Assembly (NCBI RefSeq): GCF_046250175.1
Contig: NZ_CP176468.1
DNA length: 64,000 nucleotides
Strand: one strand, 5' to 3'
DNA from: Psychromonas sp030397575
Lineage (GTDB): Bacteria > Pseudomonadota > Gammaproteobacteria > Enterobacterales > Psychromonadaceae
Each line of letters starts with the position of its first letter. Positions within the stretch are counted from its first letter, which is position 1. A model generated the notes under the pieces. That model saw only the letters and a list, made by a program, of their open reading frames with translations. It was not told the DNA's origin and did no database searches. Positions 52,957-62,115 of the stretch are shown here, piece after piece. Position numbers and translations under genes: made by a program.

Positions 52957-55917
52957 ATGAAAAGAATGTTAATCAACGCAACTCAAGCAGAAGAGTTACG
53001 TGTAGCCCTCGTCGATGGGCAAAAGCTGTATGATCTTGATATTGAAAGTCCTGGTCACGAACAAAAGAAAGCAAATATTTATAAGGGTAAAATCACACGT
53101 GTAGAAGCAAGTTTAGAAGCTGCATTTGTAGACTACGGCGCAGAACGTCACGGTTTTTTACCACTTAAAGAGATTGCACGTAACTACTTCCCAGAAGGAT
53201 ATTCATTCAAAGGCCGCCCAAACATTAAGGATGTGATTAAAGAAGGCCAGGAAGTAATTATTCAAATAGAAAAAGAGGAACGTGGTAATAAAGGCGCTGC
53301 CTTAACTACTTTCATTAGTTTAGCTGGTAGTTACTTAGTATTAATGCCAAATAATCCTCGTGCTGGCGGTATTTCACGTCGTATCGAAGGAGATGACCGT
53401 ACCGAGTTAAAAGCAGCTTTATCTGATCTTAAATTACCTAAAGGTATGGGATTAATCGTTCGTACCGCAGGTGTTGGCAAATCAGCTGAAGAACTTGAAT
53501 GGGATTTAAATGTACTGGTTAATCATTGGCAAGCCATTGATCAAGCATCAAAAACCAAAGCAGCACCCTTCTTAATTCACCGTGAAAGTAATGTCATTGT
53601 ACGCTCTATTCGTGACTATCTTCGTCGTGATATTGGCGAAATCGTTATTGACCACGCTAAAACCTTCGAGCTGGCTAAAAGCCACATTGAAATGGTACGT
53701 CCAGACTACGTTAACCGTTTAAAACTATACCAAGGTGAAATTCCATTATTTACTCACTATCAAGTTGAAAGCCAAATTGAATCGGCATTTCAACGTGAAG
53801 TGCGTCTACCATCAGGTGGTTCAATTGTTATTGACCCAACTGAAGCATTAACTTCAATAGATATCAACTCTGCACGTGCTACACGTGGTGGAGACATCGA
53901 AGAAACTGCCTTTAACACTAACTTAGAAGCAGCAGAAGAAATTGCACGCCAATTACGTTTACGTGATTTAGGTGGTTTAGTGGTGATCGATTTCATCGAT
54001 ATGACCCCTGCCCGCCACCAACGTGAAGTTGAGAATAGAATGCGAGAATCTGTTCGTCAAGATAGAGCTCGTATCCAATTAGGTCGTATCTCTCGCTTTG
54101 GTTTAATGGAGATGTCACGCCAGCGTATTCGCCCTTCTTTAGGTGAATCAGCGTCTCGTGTATGTCCCCGTTGTCATGGTCAAGGTACTATTCGCGATAA
54201 TGACTCATTATCATTAGCGATTCTTCGTTTAATCGAAGAAGAAGGCCTAAAAGAAAACACAGCACAGATTCAAGCGCGTGTACCGGTAGCTGTTGCAGCT
54301 TATCTGCTTAATGAAAAACGTAAAGCAGTCGCTAAAATTGAAAACCGTCACGGCTGTGAAGTGTATATCGTGCCTGATGCCAACCTATTAACGCCGCACT
54401 TCGAAGTTAAGCGCACGCGTAAAGATGGTAAAGAAGATATCAACTATGATGCACTTGAGAAGCAACATACGGTATACATTCCAAACAGTGCCCAGAAAGA
54501 ACATGAAGAGCTTGAAGAGCCACTATTAAATGGCTTCAGTGCGCCGAAGAAAGATGCAACACCACAAGCAGAAGTTAAACCGAATGCACCAGTGAAAGCT
54601 GCTGAGCAATCGCCTTCTTTTGTTGCTAAATTGATTCAGTCTATCGTTAAGTTCTTTAGTGCCGAGCCAAAAGTTGAAGTAGAGAAAACACCTCAACCAG
54701 AGCCACAAACTAAAAAAGAGCCGACACGTAATCCACGCAATAATAAAGGTAATCAAAACCGTAATCGTCAGCGTAATAACCGCAATGACAAATCGGCTGA
54801 GCACTCAAATGAGCGTCGAAATAATCGTAAACCATCAGATCGTAAACCAACGCAACAAGCTAAAAAATACGAAAGCGAAGGAAAACCAGCTCAAGATAAT
54901 AACGAGAAAGGTAATAACCAAGAAGTGATCGTAGCACGTCGTAAACGTCGCAATATGCGTAAAAAAGTACGTGTGCAACAGCCTGAAAATGCTGTTGAAA
55001 CGAACGTAAATGACGCAGCTAACGTCAGCAATGAAGTTCCTGTTAAAGCCGCTGAGCCTAAAAAGCCAAAAGCTAAAAACAAAGCTAAAAAAGCACCTGA
55101 AGCCGCTAAAGAAACGAAAAAGCAACCAGTGCCTAACGTTGAAGATAAAGCAACGGAAGTAGTCGCAGAAGAAGTAACAGCGAATACAGAAGAAGCGTAT
55201 ACACCGGTTGAAATTCCACAACGTCGCTCTCGTTACCTACGTAACAATGGCCAACGTAATAAGCGCGATCAACAGAATGATTCAGCTAAAGAAGCAGTAA
55301 CATCACGCTATCCTGAGACTGAAACAGAGCAAGTTGAAGCACCAAAAGTGCAATCAGCAGCGCCAGTGGCAGAAACAGTAGATAGCATTGCTCCAACTGA
55401 AGCCCCTCAACAAGAAGCTGAAAAGCTGCAAAAAAGTGTTGAAAATTCTGTAGTCACTCCTGCTCAAAAAATCTTACCGTTAGCAGAAAAAGCGGCAGCA
55501 CCAGCAGAAACTGTACCTGAGCAAGCTAAGCCAGTTGAAACTGTAGTCGTTGAAGAAACACCAGAGCCAATTATTGTAACACCTGAATCGGCACCTGAAG
55601 TTGAAACGGTAGAAGAAGCGCCTACGGAAGTATCTCCAGTATCAACTGAACAAGAGACGCCAGTAGCCGTTGAAGCAGCACCGGTTAAATCAACACCAGT
55701 TGACACTGTAATAGGTAAAACGGGTACGGTCAGTATCGCTAAAGGCTTATCAACTTCAGCTATGGTTAAAACGATTTCAGAGCCTTTAGATCTTTCTAAA
55801 GAGATAAAGATCGTTGCAGCGACTGAACGTCAAGCGATTGTGAAAGCATCACAACAAGCTGGTAGCTCTTTTGCTAGTAACCGTTCAAGTAGTGAAACAG
55901 TTAAAACATCATTATAA
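52957..55917 (+). CDS. rne: Ribonuclease E
   Basis: A 986-residue endoribonuclease and degradosome scaffold. The N-terminal catalytic half has the S1 domain (about 37-120), catalytic Asp302 (SIDIN) and Asp345 (VIDFIDM) and the zinc-link CPRCHGQG at 403-410, each one residue below the E. coli number. An amphipathic helix at about 554-567 (SFVAKLIQSIVKFF) corresponds to membrane segment A. Two arginine-rich stretches (about 590-640 and 650-670) are RNA-binding. The rest is low-complexity Glu/Pro/Ala/Val sequence, not alignable by eye with E. coli partner-binding sites. It is followed by its own terminator. Confidence 0.97.
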   Translation: MKRMLINATQAEELRVALVDGQKLYDLDIESPGHEQKKANIYKGKITRVEASLEAAFVDYGAERHGFLPLKEIARNYFPEGYSFKGRPNIKDVIKEGQEVIIQIEKEERGNKGAALTTFISLAGSYLVLMPNNPRAGGISRRIEGDDRTELKAALSDLKLPKGMGLIVRTAGVGKSAEELEWDLNVLVNHWQAIDQASKTKAAPFLIHRESNVIVRSIRDYLRRDIGEIVIDHAKTFELAKSHIEMVRPDYVNRLKLYQGEIPLFTHYQVESQIESAFQREVRLPSGGSIVIDPTEALTSIDINSARATRGGDIEETAFNTNLEAAEEIARQLRLRDLGGLVVIDFIDMTPARHQREVENRMRESVRQDRARIQLGRISRFGLMEMSRQRIRPSLGESASRVCPRCHGQGTIRDNDSLSLAILRLIEEEGLKENTAQIQARVPVAVAAYLLNEKRKAVAKIENRHGCEVYIVPDANLLTPHFEVKRTRKDGKEDINYDALEKQHTVYIPNSAQKEHEELEEPLLNGFSAPKKDATPQAEVKPNAPVKAAEQSPSFVAKLIQSIVKFFSAEPKVEVEKTPQPEPQTKKEPTRNPRNNKGNQNRNRQRNNRNDKSAEHSNERRNNRKPSDRKPTQQAKKYESEGKPAQDNNEKGNNQEVIVARRKRRNMRKKVRVQQPENAVETNVNDAANVSNEVPVKAAEPKKPKAKNKAKKAPEAAKETKKQPVPNVEDKATEVVAEEVTANTEEAYTPVEIPQRRSRYLRNNGQRNKRDQQNDSAKEAVTSRYPETETEQVEAPKVQSAAPVAETVDSIAPTEAPQQEAEKLQKSVENSVVTPAQKILPLAEKAAAPAETVPEQAKPVETVVVEETPEPIIVTPESAPEVETVEEAPTEVSPVSTEQETPVAVEAAPVKSTPVDTVIGKTGTVSIAKGLSTSAMVKTISEPLDLSKEIKIVAATERQAIVKASQQAGSSFASNRSSSETVKTSL

Positions 55918-55940
55918 TTAGTAGATAATAACTATTGATA

Positions 55941-55975
55941 AAAACGGATATTCCTATGGAATATCCGTTTTTTTT
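55941..55975 (+). terminator. Rho-independent terminator of rne
   Basis: A perfect 14-bp stem (55941-55954 with 55958-55971) with loop TAT and eight T's. It lies 24 bases after the rne stop and separates rne from trxB. Confidence 0.95.
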
Positions 55976-56099
55976 ACTGAAGTTTGTCACCCAACAGTTT
56001 AGAATCAATAGCATTTATCAACAATCAATTAATCAACCTCACTTCATTACTGGTGATGGTTTAAAGGTTCGATTGAGTAGCATTATTCAAGGTAATAAT

Positions 56100-57053
56100 A
56101 TGAGCGAAGCAATACATAACAAATTGTTAATTTTAGGTTCAGGCCCAGCTGGTTACACTGCGGCAGTCTATGCAGCACGTGCTAACCTAAAACCAGTTTT
56201 AATCACTGGTATGCAGCAAGGTGGACAATTAACCACAACAACTGAAGTTGAAAACTGGCCTGGTGGCGCAGCTGATATGACGGGCCCAGGTTTAATGGAA
56301 AGCATGAAAGAACATGCTTTACGTTTTGATACAGAGATCATCTTTGATCATATCAACGAAGTAGAATTGACTAAACCTCCATTTACTTTAAAAGGTGATA
56401 CTGGCACTTATACTTGTGATGCATTAATTATTGCTACAGGTGCATCAGCACGTTACTTAGGTTTAGATTCTGAAGAGGCATTTAAAGGACGTGGTGTTTC
56501 AGCTTGTGCAACCTGTGATGGTTTCTTCTACCGTAATCAAAAAGTTGCGGTTGTTGGTGGTGGTAACACGGCTGTTGAAGAAGCACTTTATTTATCAAAT
56601 ATCGCATCTGAAGTTCACCTTGTACATCGCCGTACTGAATTCCGTTCAGAAAAAATTCTATTAGATCGTTTAAATGAAAAAGTCAAAAACGGCAATATCA
56701 TTTTACATACTGACCGCACTTTAGAAGAAGTCTTAGGCGACGATATGGGTGTAACAGGTTTACGCCTGAAAGATACGTTATCTGAAAAAACCGAAGAAAT
56801 TGATGTAATGGGTGTGTTTATTGCAATTGGACATAAACCAAATACCGATATGTTTATCGACCAATTAGAAATGAACCATGGCTACCTTAAAGTACAAACA
56901 GGTAGCGAAGGTAATGCAACTCAAACTACTATTCCTGGTGTATTCGCTGCTGGTGATGTGTCTGATCACATCTATCGCCAAGCAATTACTTCTGCTGGGA
57001 CAGGTTGTATGGCAGCTCTAGACGCTGAAAGATATTTAGATAACCTAAAGTAG
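56100..57053 (+). CDS. trxB: Thioredoxin reductase
   Basis: A 317-residue FAD/NADPH flavoenzyme that reduces thioredoxin. The FAD motif is LGSGPAGYTAAVYAA, the redox-active CATC is in SACATCDGFFYR, the NADPH motif is VVGGGNTAVEEALYL and the C-terminal FAD motif is GVFAAGDVSDHIYRQ. The ATG at 56100 is chosen: it gives the same N-terminal length as E. coli TrxB and has AAGGT upstream. The open frame continues 55 codons further up, but that part begins inside the rne terminator hairpin and has no homology to TrxB. Confidence 0.97.
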   Translation: MSEAIHNKLLILGSGPAGYTAAVYAARANLKPVLITGMQQGGQLTTTTEVENWPGGAADMTGPGLMESMKEHALRFDTEIIFDHINEVELTKPPFTLKGDTGTYTCDALIIATGASARYLGLDSEEAFKGRGVSACATCDGFFYRNQKVAVVGGGNTAVEEALYLSNIASEVHLVHRRTEFRSEKILLDRLNEKVKNGNIILHTDRTLEEVLGDDMGVTGLRLKDTLSEKTEEIDVMGVFIAIGHKPNTDMFIDQLEMNHGYLKVQTGSEGNATQTTIPGVFAAGDVSDHIYRQAITSAGTGCMAALDAERYLDNLK

Positions 57054-57079
57054 TTAATCCACTATTTTGGCTCTGATAC

Positions 57080-57107
57080 AAAAAAGACTGCCTAGGCAGT
57101 CTTTTTT
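57080..57107. terminator. Bidirectional terminator between trxB and folD
   Basis: A perfect 28-base palindrome (AAAAAAGACTGCC-TA-GGCAGTCTTTTTT form) between converging genes, with A and T runs at its ends. Confidence 0.92.
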
Positions 57108-57133
57108 ATTGCTAACTTAAATAAACTCACTAA

Positions 57134-57988
57134 TTATGAATGAAATTCGTTACAAGCAAATAACGTATTTTCAATCAGAGTAGCCACTGTCATTGGGCCA
57201 ACACCACCTGGTACAGGCGAAATGTACGCAGCTCTTTCTTTAGCTACTTCAAAATCAACATCACCAGTAATTTTACCATTCTCTAGACGGTTAATACCTA
57301 CATCAAGTACGATCGCACCTTTCTTAACCCATTCACCAGGAATAAAGTTAGCTTTACCGCGAGCAACGACCAAAATATCCGCTTGGCGCACATGATGCTC
57401 TAAGTCAGTCGTAAAACGATGACAAGTCGTTGTTGTACAGCCCGCTAACAATAACTCTAAAGTCATTGGACGACCAACGATATTAGAAGCCCCGACTACT
57501 ACTGCATGTTTGCCATGTAGGTCAACATCAATAGTTTCTAGCATAGTGATCATACCACGTGGCGTACAAGAGCGTAATTTAGGAATACGTTGCGCTAAAC
57601 GCCCTACGTTATAAGGATGGAAGCCATCTACGTCTTTGCTTGGTTGAATACGTTCAACCACTAGCGTTTCATCTAATGATTTTGGTAATGGGAATTGCAC
57701 TAAAATACCATCAATGCTGTCATCATCATTAAGCTGATCGATCAAAGCCAATAACTCATCTTGTGTGGTAGTGTCAGGTAGGTCATAGGCTTTAGATGTA
57801 AAACCAACTTTTTCACAAGTACGACGTTTACTTTGAACATAAATTTGTGAAGCAGGATCACCACCTACTAACACAACAGCGAGACCGGGAGCGCGAAGGC
57901 CCTTTGCTATACGTGCTTTCACACCTTCAGTTACTTTATCAGTAACCTTAGCCGCAATCGCTTTCCCATCAATGATTTGTGCAGACAT
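57134..57988 (-). CDS. folD: Methylenetetrahydrofolate dehydrogenase/cyclohydrolase FolD
   Basis: A 284-residue bifunctional enzyme of one-carbon metabolism that converts 5,10-methylene-THF to 10-formyl-THF. The signatures are YVQSKRRTCEKVGF (catalytic Lys), DGILVQFPLP, GASNIVGRPMTLELL for NADP and the C-terminal PGGVGPMTVATLIENTL. The start is the ATG at 57988; a TTG immediately before it is in frame but not needed. The gene is monocistronic. Confidence 0.97.
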   Translation of the reverse strand: MSAQIIDGKAIAAKVTDKVTEGVKARIAKGLRAPGLAVVLVGGDPASQIYVQSKRRTCEKVGFTSKAYDLPDTTTQDELLALIDQLNDDDSIDGILVQFPLPKSLDETLVVERIQPSKDVDGFHPYNVGRLAQRIPKLRSCTPRGMITMLETIDVDLHGKHAVVVGASNIVGRPMTLELLLAGCTTTTCHRFTTDLEHHVRQADILVVARGKANFIPGEWVKKGAIVLDVGINRLENGKITGDVDFEVAKERAAYISPVPGGVGPMTVATLIENTLFACNEFHS

Positions 57989-57991
57989 CAA

Positions 57992-58318
57992 GCAATACTC
58001 TTTGTAGTTAAGAAATTCTCGCTATTGTCGCAAAACTCACTTAAGAAGTCACACCAAACATACAAAATTTAATAACTAAAAATAAACCTTAAAAGTTCAA
58101 ATTATCCCTTTGATTGTGAGGATTTTTACTATTTCATTCTGATCCTGATAATGTCTATAATGCGCAGCTTGAAAATGATCATTAAGAGACTCGCTATAGG
58201 CTCATTTTTTGTCATCAAAATATGCTTAAATGAATAAGAAATTAGATCTATTAATTTATCTGATTAGTATAAAATAACCTTTCTATTTGACCCATTTCAC
58301 TCTCATGAGAAGTCTTGC
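57992..58318. other. 327-base divergent region between folD and yccS
   Basis: No coding frame is seen. A consensus-like -10 hexamer TATAAT at 58156-58161 points toward yccS, but the -35 at proper spacing (TTCATT) is weak and the distance to the gene is about 150 bases. A separate short transcript cannot be excluded; no clear hairpin-plus-T terminator supports one. Confidence 0.4.
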
Positions 58319-60514
58319 ATGCAACACTCTTTTACTTTAATGCTCAGACGCCTAGTTACAGATTCTAATACCCATTCCGGCTTTAGAATTGTAATCGCAA
58401 TGGCTTGTGTATTTGTCCCTGCTATTTTTGATCTACAATTTGGTTTCTTTAAACAATCAAGTTTAGCAATTTCGCTATCATTATGTTTAGGTGTGTTAGC
58501 GTCAGCTATTGTAGAGGTTGATGAGAACACTAAAGATAGACAAAAGTTTATAGCAACTGTCATTGCCTGCTTCTTTGTAGCTTCATCGAGCGTTGAATTG
58601 CTTTTACCCTACCCTTTTTTATTTGCAGCGGGTTTAGGGGTATCTACTTTTGCCTTTATGATGTTAGCAAGTTTAGGTATGCACTATAGCCGTATTGGAT
58701 TTGGTGCAATCCTTATTGCTATTTATACCCTGATTGGCCATCAACCAGAGGCTGCATGGTTTGAATCCCCACTACTATTAGCCTTAGGTGCTTTATGGTA
58801 CGGACTGTTTGCTATTGCTTGGTCACATTTGAGCCCTAACCGAACACTGCGCGAACAATTAGCACAGTTATTTTATGCATTAAGCCGCTATCAATTACAA
58901 AAATCGGAATTGTTCGATACTCAAAAAGGAAACTCTCGACAGGCGATTACCGATACTAGACAAAAATTAGCAGTATTAAATATTAGTATTGTGGCTCGCT
59001 TAGCTTCTTCTAAAGATATGGTAAAAGGCCAATACCAAGCCAATAGGCGCCAACAGGAGTTAGCACGCCTTAATCAATATTACCTCGTTGCAGAGCAAAT
59101 CCATGAACGCATTTGTGCCAGTCAATATCTATACAGTCAACTAGAGCATACCTTTGGGCGTAGTCAGATTTTAGAAGGTTTCCACCAGCTATTATTACAA
59201 CTTAGTAGCGATTGTCATCAAGTTGGTAGCTGTATTAAAGATAAAAAACCGTATCTACATAGCAAGCGATTAAAGTGGACAGTTCAAGCCTTGTCAGATC
59301 AACTGTTATTATTAAAACAAAAATTACAATTGTTCGATAATAACCAGGAAGCAATGCAAGCATTACAGGCAATCTATGACAATTTAAATGGGATAGATGC
59401 ATTATTAATGTCTTTAAGCGATGTTAAATCGCAACAACATCCAATTATTGTAGATAACGAACAACAATTACCACGTTCATTTTGGAAGGTGCTATACAAA
59501 GCTTACCAACAAAAAACACCTGTTTATAAACATGCTGTTCGTATAAGTGTGTCATTAGTAATCGCCTTTGCGATTCAAGCTAAGTTCAACCTCAATAATG
59601 GCTACTGGATATTACCAACCGTTTTATTTGTTTGCCAACCTAGCTTTAGTGAAACACGAAAGCGATTAATGTTAAGAAGCTTTGGCACCTTATTAGGTAT
59701 TTTGCTCAGCTTCCCCATCTTCTATTTTCTGCACGGAACTGTTTCACAAAGTGTACTAATGGTTTTAGCTGCATTTTTATTTATCACCTATGTCAAAACC
59801 AATTATGGACTCGCGGTTATTTTTATTACTATCATGGTAATGATCTTAACAAATCTATTGGCTCCTTCTGGTGTCGCGTTTTTATACGCTCGTATTTATG
59901 AAACCTTAATTGGTTGTGCCTTGAGCTTTGCGGCCATTAGTATTATCTATCCCGACTGGCAATTTAAACGTTTTCCTGGCTTGGTAAATAACCACCTTTT
60001 AAAAACGAGCCGTTATTTTAAGCAAGTTGCTCAGCAGTATCAGTTTGGTCGAAGCGAAAGTATTATCTTCCGTCAAACCCGTTTTGCCGCTTTTAAATCT
60101 GATTCTGCGTTAACCAATGCTTGGCAAAGCATGTTGTTTGAACCCAACTCTAAACAACACCTTAAAAAAGAAGTCTATGGGTTGGTTAATCGATGTGATG
60201 CTTTATGTTGTTATATTGCCGCACTCTCATCGCATCGCCATAAAATAGAATCTGTAACTGAATTAGCCGTGTTATCAGAGTTATTTGAGGCAACATCGCA
60301 ACAAATTTTATATACCTACCGTCCTGAATTAAAACAATCATCGGACACTAAAATCGACATTGATAGCTTTGAGAAATACAAACAAAATATGTCTGATGAA
60401 GCTAAGTTAATTGTTGAGCAACTAAGGTTGATTGCATTTTCAGCAATGGATATACAGTTATTATTAGCCAAGATTGAAAGTGCTAATGAGAAAAATAGAC
60501 TCAATGCACAGTAG
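58319..60514 (+). CDS. yccS: YccS/YhfK-family FUSC membrane protein
   Basis: A 731-residue inner-membrane protein. It has two blocks of about six hydrophobic helices (about 20-175 and 400-540), each followed by a large cytoplasmic domain, as in E. coli YccS (717). The second block contains the FUSC-type NNGYWILPTVLFVCQPSFSETRKR. The family includes the aromatic acid efflux pump AaeB; substrates of YccS are unknown. tusE is downstream on the same strand but has its own ribosome site after a ~90-base gap. Confidence 0.92.
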   Translation: MQHSFTLMLRRLVTDSNTHSGFRIVIAMACVFVPAIFDLQFGFFKQSSLAISLSLCLGVLASAIVEVDENTKDRQKFIATVIACFFVASSSVELLLPYPFLFAAGLGVSTFAFMMLASLGMHYSRIGFGAILIAIYTLIGHQPEAAWFESPLLLALGALWYGLFAIAWSHLSPNRTLREQLAQLFYALSRYQLQKSELFDTQKGNSRQAITDTRQKLAVLNISIVARLASSKDMVKGQYQANRRQQELARLNQYYLVAEQIHERICASQYLYSQLEHTFGRSQILEGFHQLLLQLSSDCHQVGSCIKDKKPYLHSKRLKWTVQALSDQLLLLKQKLQLFDNNQEAMQALQAIYDNLNGIDALLMSLSDVKSQQHPIIVDNEQQLPRSFWKVLYKAYQQKTPVYKHAVRISVSLVIAFAIQAKFNLNNGYWILPTVLFVCQPSFSETRKRLMLRSFGTLLGILLSFPIFYFLHGTVSQSVLMVLAAFLFITYVKTNYGLAVIFITIMVMILTNLLAPSGVAFLYARIYETLIGCALSFAAISIIYPDWQFKRFPGLVNNHLLKTSRYFKQVAQQYQFGRSESIIFRQTRFAAFKSDSALTNAWQSMLFEPNSKQHLKKEVYGLVNRCDALCCYIAALSSHRHKIESVTELAVLSELFEATSQQILYTYRPELKQSSDTKIDIDSFEKYKQNMSDEAKLIVEQLRLIAFSAMDIQLLLAKIESANEKNRLNAQ

Positions 60515-60607
60515 ACAAGCTTAAGCGTGCTTTTAAGATAGGAAATTTGCGACTTTTATTATAGAATTTTGCAGCAATCAAGCGCCCAAAGATTAGAGGA
60601 AGACAAC

Positions 60608-60934
60608 TTGCTTTTTAATGGTCAAGAAATTGCAACAGATGCCCAAGGTTACTTGCTCGATTCCACTCAATGGGATCTTGCCTTAGCGGAATCAATTGCA
60701 AATATAGAAACAATTACAATGACAGATGAACACTGGCAAGTGGTTTACTTTGTACGCGAATTTTATGAAGAGTTTAATACTTCTCCAGCGATTAGAGCCC
60801 TAGTAAAAGCAATGCAAAATAAATATGGTAAAGATAAAATCAGTAGTCGTTACCTGTATAAATTATTCCCCGATGGTCCTGCAAAGCAAGCCACGAAAAT
60901 AGCCGGTTTACCAAAACCTGCTAGATGTATTTAA
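60608..60934 (+). CDS. tusE: Sulfurtransferase TusE (TTG start)
   Basis: A 108-residue protein of the DsrC family and last member of the TusA-BCD-E sulfur relay to MnmA for 2-thiouridine in tRNA. The C-terminal GPAKQATKIAGLPKPARCI carries the single active cysteine as the penultimate residue, as in E. coli. FVREFYEEFNTSPAIRALVKAM is the typical core. I set the start at TTG 60608: AGAGGA is 7 bases upstream and the length equals E. coli TusE (109); an upstream in-frame TTG at 60569 lacks both supports. Confidence 0.93.
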   Translation: MLFNGQEIATDAQGYLLDSTQWDLALAESIANIETITMTDEHWQVVYFVREFYEEFNTSPAIRALVKAMQNKYGKDKISSRYLYKLFPDGPAKQATKIAGLPKPARCI

Positions 60935-60957
60935 GTACTTAATAAAGGAAAGATAAG

Positions 60958-61524
60958 ATGCCTAAGGCAAGTGATATCAAGAAAAACACCGCGATTGAAT
61001 TTAATAACAGCGTTTACATTATCAAAGACATCGAACGTTCTGTCCCACAAGGGCGTGCTGGAGGTAGTTTATACCGTATGCGTATGTACGATGTTGTAAC
61101 TGGCGCAAAAACCGATGAAACGTTCAAAGACAGCGACATGTTAACTTTGGCTGACTTAATTCGTCGTAATGTTATGTTTTCTTACATTGACGGTGAAGAG
61201 TATGTCTTCATGGATAACGAAGACTACACTCCTTATAACTTAAACAAAGAAAGCATCGCTGAAGAAGTATTATTCATTGATGAAAATACACAAGGTTTAC
61301 AAGTAGTTATCGTTGATGGTGCACCAGTAGGTGTTGAGTTACCTGCAAGTGTTGATTTAACTATCACAGAAACTGACCCATCAATCAAAGGCGGCTCTGC
61401 GACGGCACGTACTAAACCAGCAATCTTAACAACAGGATTGACAGTACAAGTACCAGAGCACATTTCAACGGGTGATAAAATCCGTGTGAACACTACAGAA
61501 AAGAAATTCATGGGTCGTGCTTAA
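60958..61524 (+). CDS. efpL: Elongation factor P-like protein EfpL (YeiP)
   Basis: A 188-residue three-domain EF-P paralogue that helps ribosomes through difficult (proline and other) motifs. GEEYVFMDNEDYTPYNL in domain II and the C-terminal KKFMGRA match E. coli YeiP/EfpL and not true EF-P. The loop that reaches the peptidyl-transferase centre contains Arg33 (PQGRAGG), the EfpL-type tip residue in place of the modified lysine of EF-P. The ribosome site is AAAGGAAAG. It follows tusE by 23 bases. Confidence 0.95.
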   Translation: MPKASDIKKNTAIEFNNSVYIIKDIERSVPQGRAGGSLYRMRMYDVVTGAKTDETFKDSDMLTLADLIRRNVMFSYIDGEEYVFMDNEDYTPYNLNKESIAEEVLFIDENTQGLQVVIVDGAPVGVELPASVDLTITETDPSIKGGSATARTKPAILTTGLTVQVPEHISTGDKIRVNTTEKKFMGRA

Positions 61525-61561
61525 TCCTAGCGATTAGTTACCCCATAACAGCTAAAACAAT

Positions 61562-61590
61562 AAAGCCGATATAATTATCGGCTTTATTTT
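61562..61590. terminator. Terminator between efpL and nfeD
   Basis: A 10-bp perfect stem AAAGCCGATA (61562-61571) with its complement (61576-61585), loop TAAT, followed by TTTATTTTT. It lies between converging genes and is probably used from both sides. Confidence 0.85.
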
Positions 61591-61660
61591 TGGCTGAATG
61601 AGTGTCGTTAAATTACATCTACTGTTCACTTAACTTTATTGTTAATCAAAACCATCTGAA

Positions 61661-62113
61661 CTAAACCGATTCCACCGTTAATACACCCACTTGCATATTG
61701 ACTATCTTAACTTCAGTGCCTGCCGATAAAGCTTGTTTAGATTTCACTTGCCAATCAATTCCTGAATATCGATGATTCACTGTTTTGCCTACCAGTAGAT
61801 CTTCCTCTAAGGTGAATGTTTCTCCTACCATACCGTTATCGACTTGATGAGATTCTACTTTGTTCTGCATACGCTTCATGGGCTGCCAACTCACTAAAGC
61901 CACCAACGACGATAAAACCGCCGTCGCGAGTAATGCGTTTACTAATGTTTCAGGTAAAAAACCTAGTGCCATTAATAAACCAGTAACAATGGTACCTATA
62001 CCAACAAATAATAAAACAAAAGTTGAGAAGCCCAACACTAAGACCTCAATCACTAAAAAGATCAAGCCTAGTACGACGAGTGTTTGCGGAAGGTGTGCCA
62101 GTAGATATTCCAT
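61661..62113 (-). CDS. NfeD family protein (short, YbbJ type)
   Basis: A 150-residue membrane protein with two or three hydrophobic segments in the first 80 residues and a C-terminal OB-fold (GMVGETFTLEEDL, YSGIDWQVKS, GTEVKIVNMQVGVLTVE). NfeD proteins pair with SPFH proteins, and this one follows qmcA by 2 bases, as ybbJ follows qmcA in E. coli. The complex is thought to organise membrane microdomains. The serine protease domain of long NfeD proteins is absent. The ribosome site is AAAGG. Confidence 0.92.
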   Translation of the reverse strand: MEYLLAHLPQTLVVLGLIFLVIEVLVLGFSTFVLLFVGIGTIVTGLLMALGFLPETLVNALLATAVLSSLVALVSWQPMKRMQNKVESHQVDNGMVGETFTLEEDLLVGKTVNHRYSGIDWQVKSKQALSAGTEVKIVNMQVGVLTVESV

Positions 62114-62115
62114 AA

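Noticed and set aside
54526..55221. Long minus-strand frames inside rne
   Set aside because: They are antisense to the Arg/Glu/Ala-rich scaffold of RNase E; low-complexity codons commonly create such Phe/Cys/Arg-rich shadow frames.
55935..56099. 55-codon N-terminal extension of TrxB
   Set aside because: It begins at a TTG inside the rne terminator hairpin and has no similarity to TrxB; the ATG at 56100 matches homologues.
57992..58318. A small RNA gene between folD and yccS
   Set aside because: A good -10 box exists but no matching -35 or intrinsic terminator; RNA-seq would be needed.
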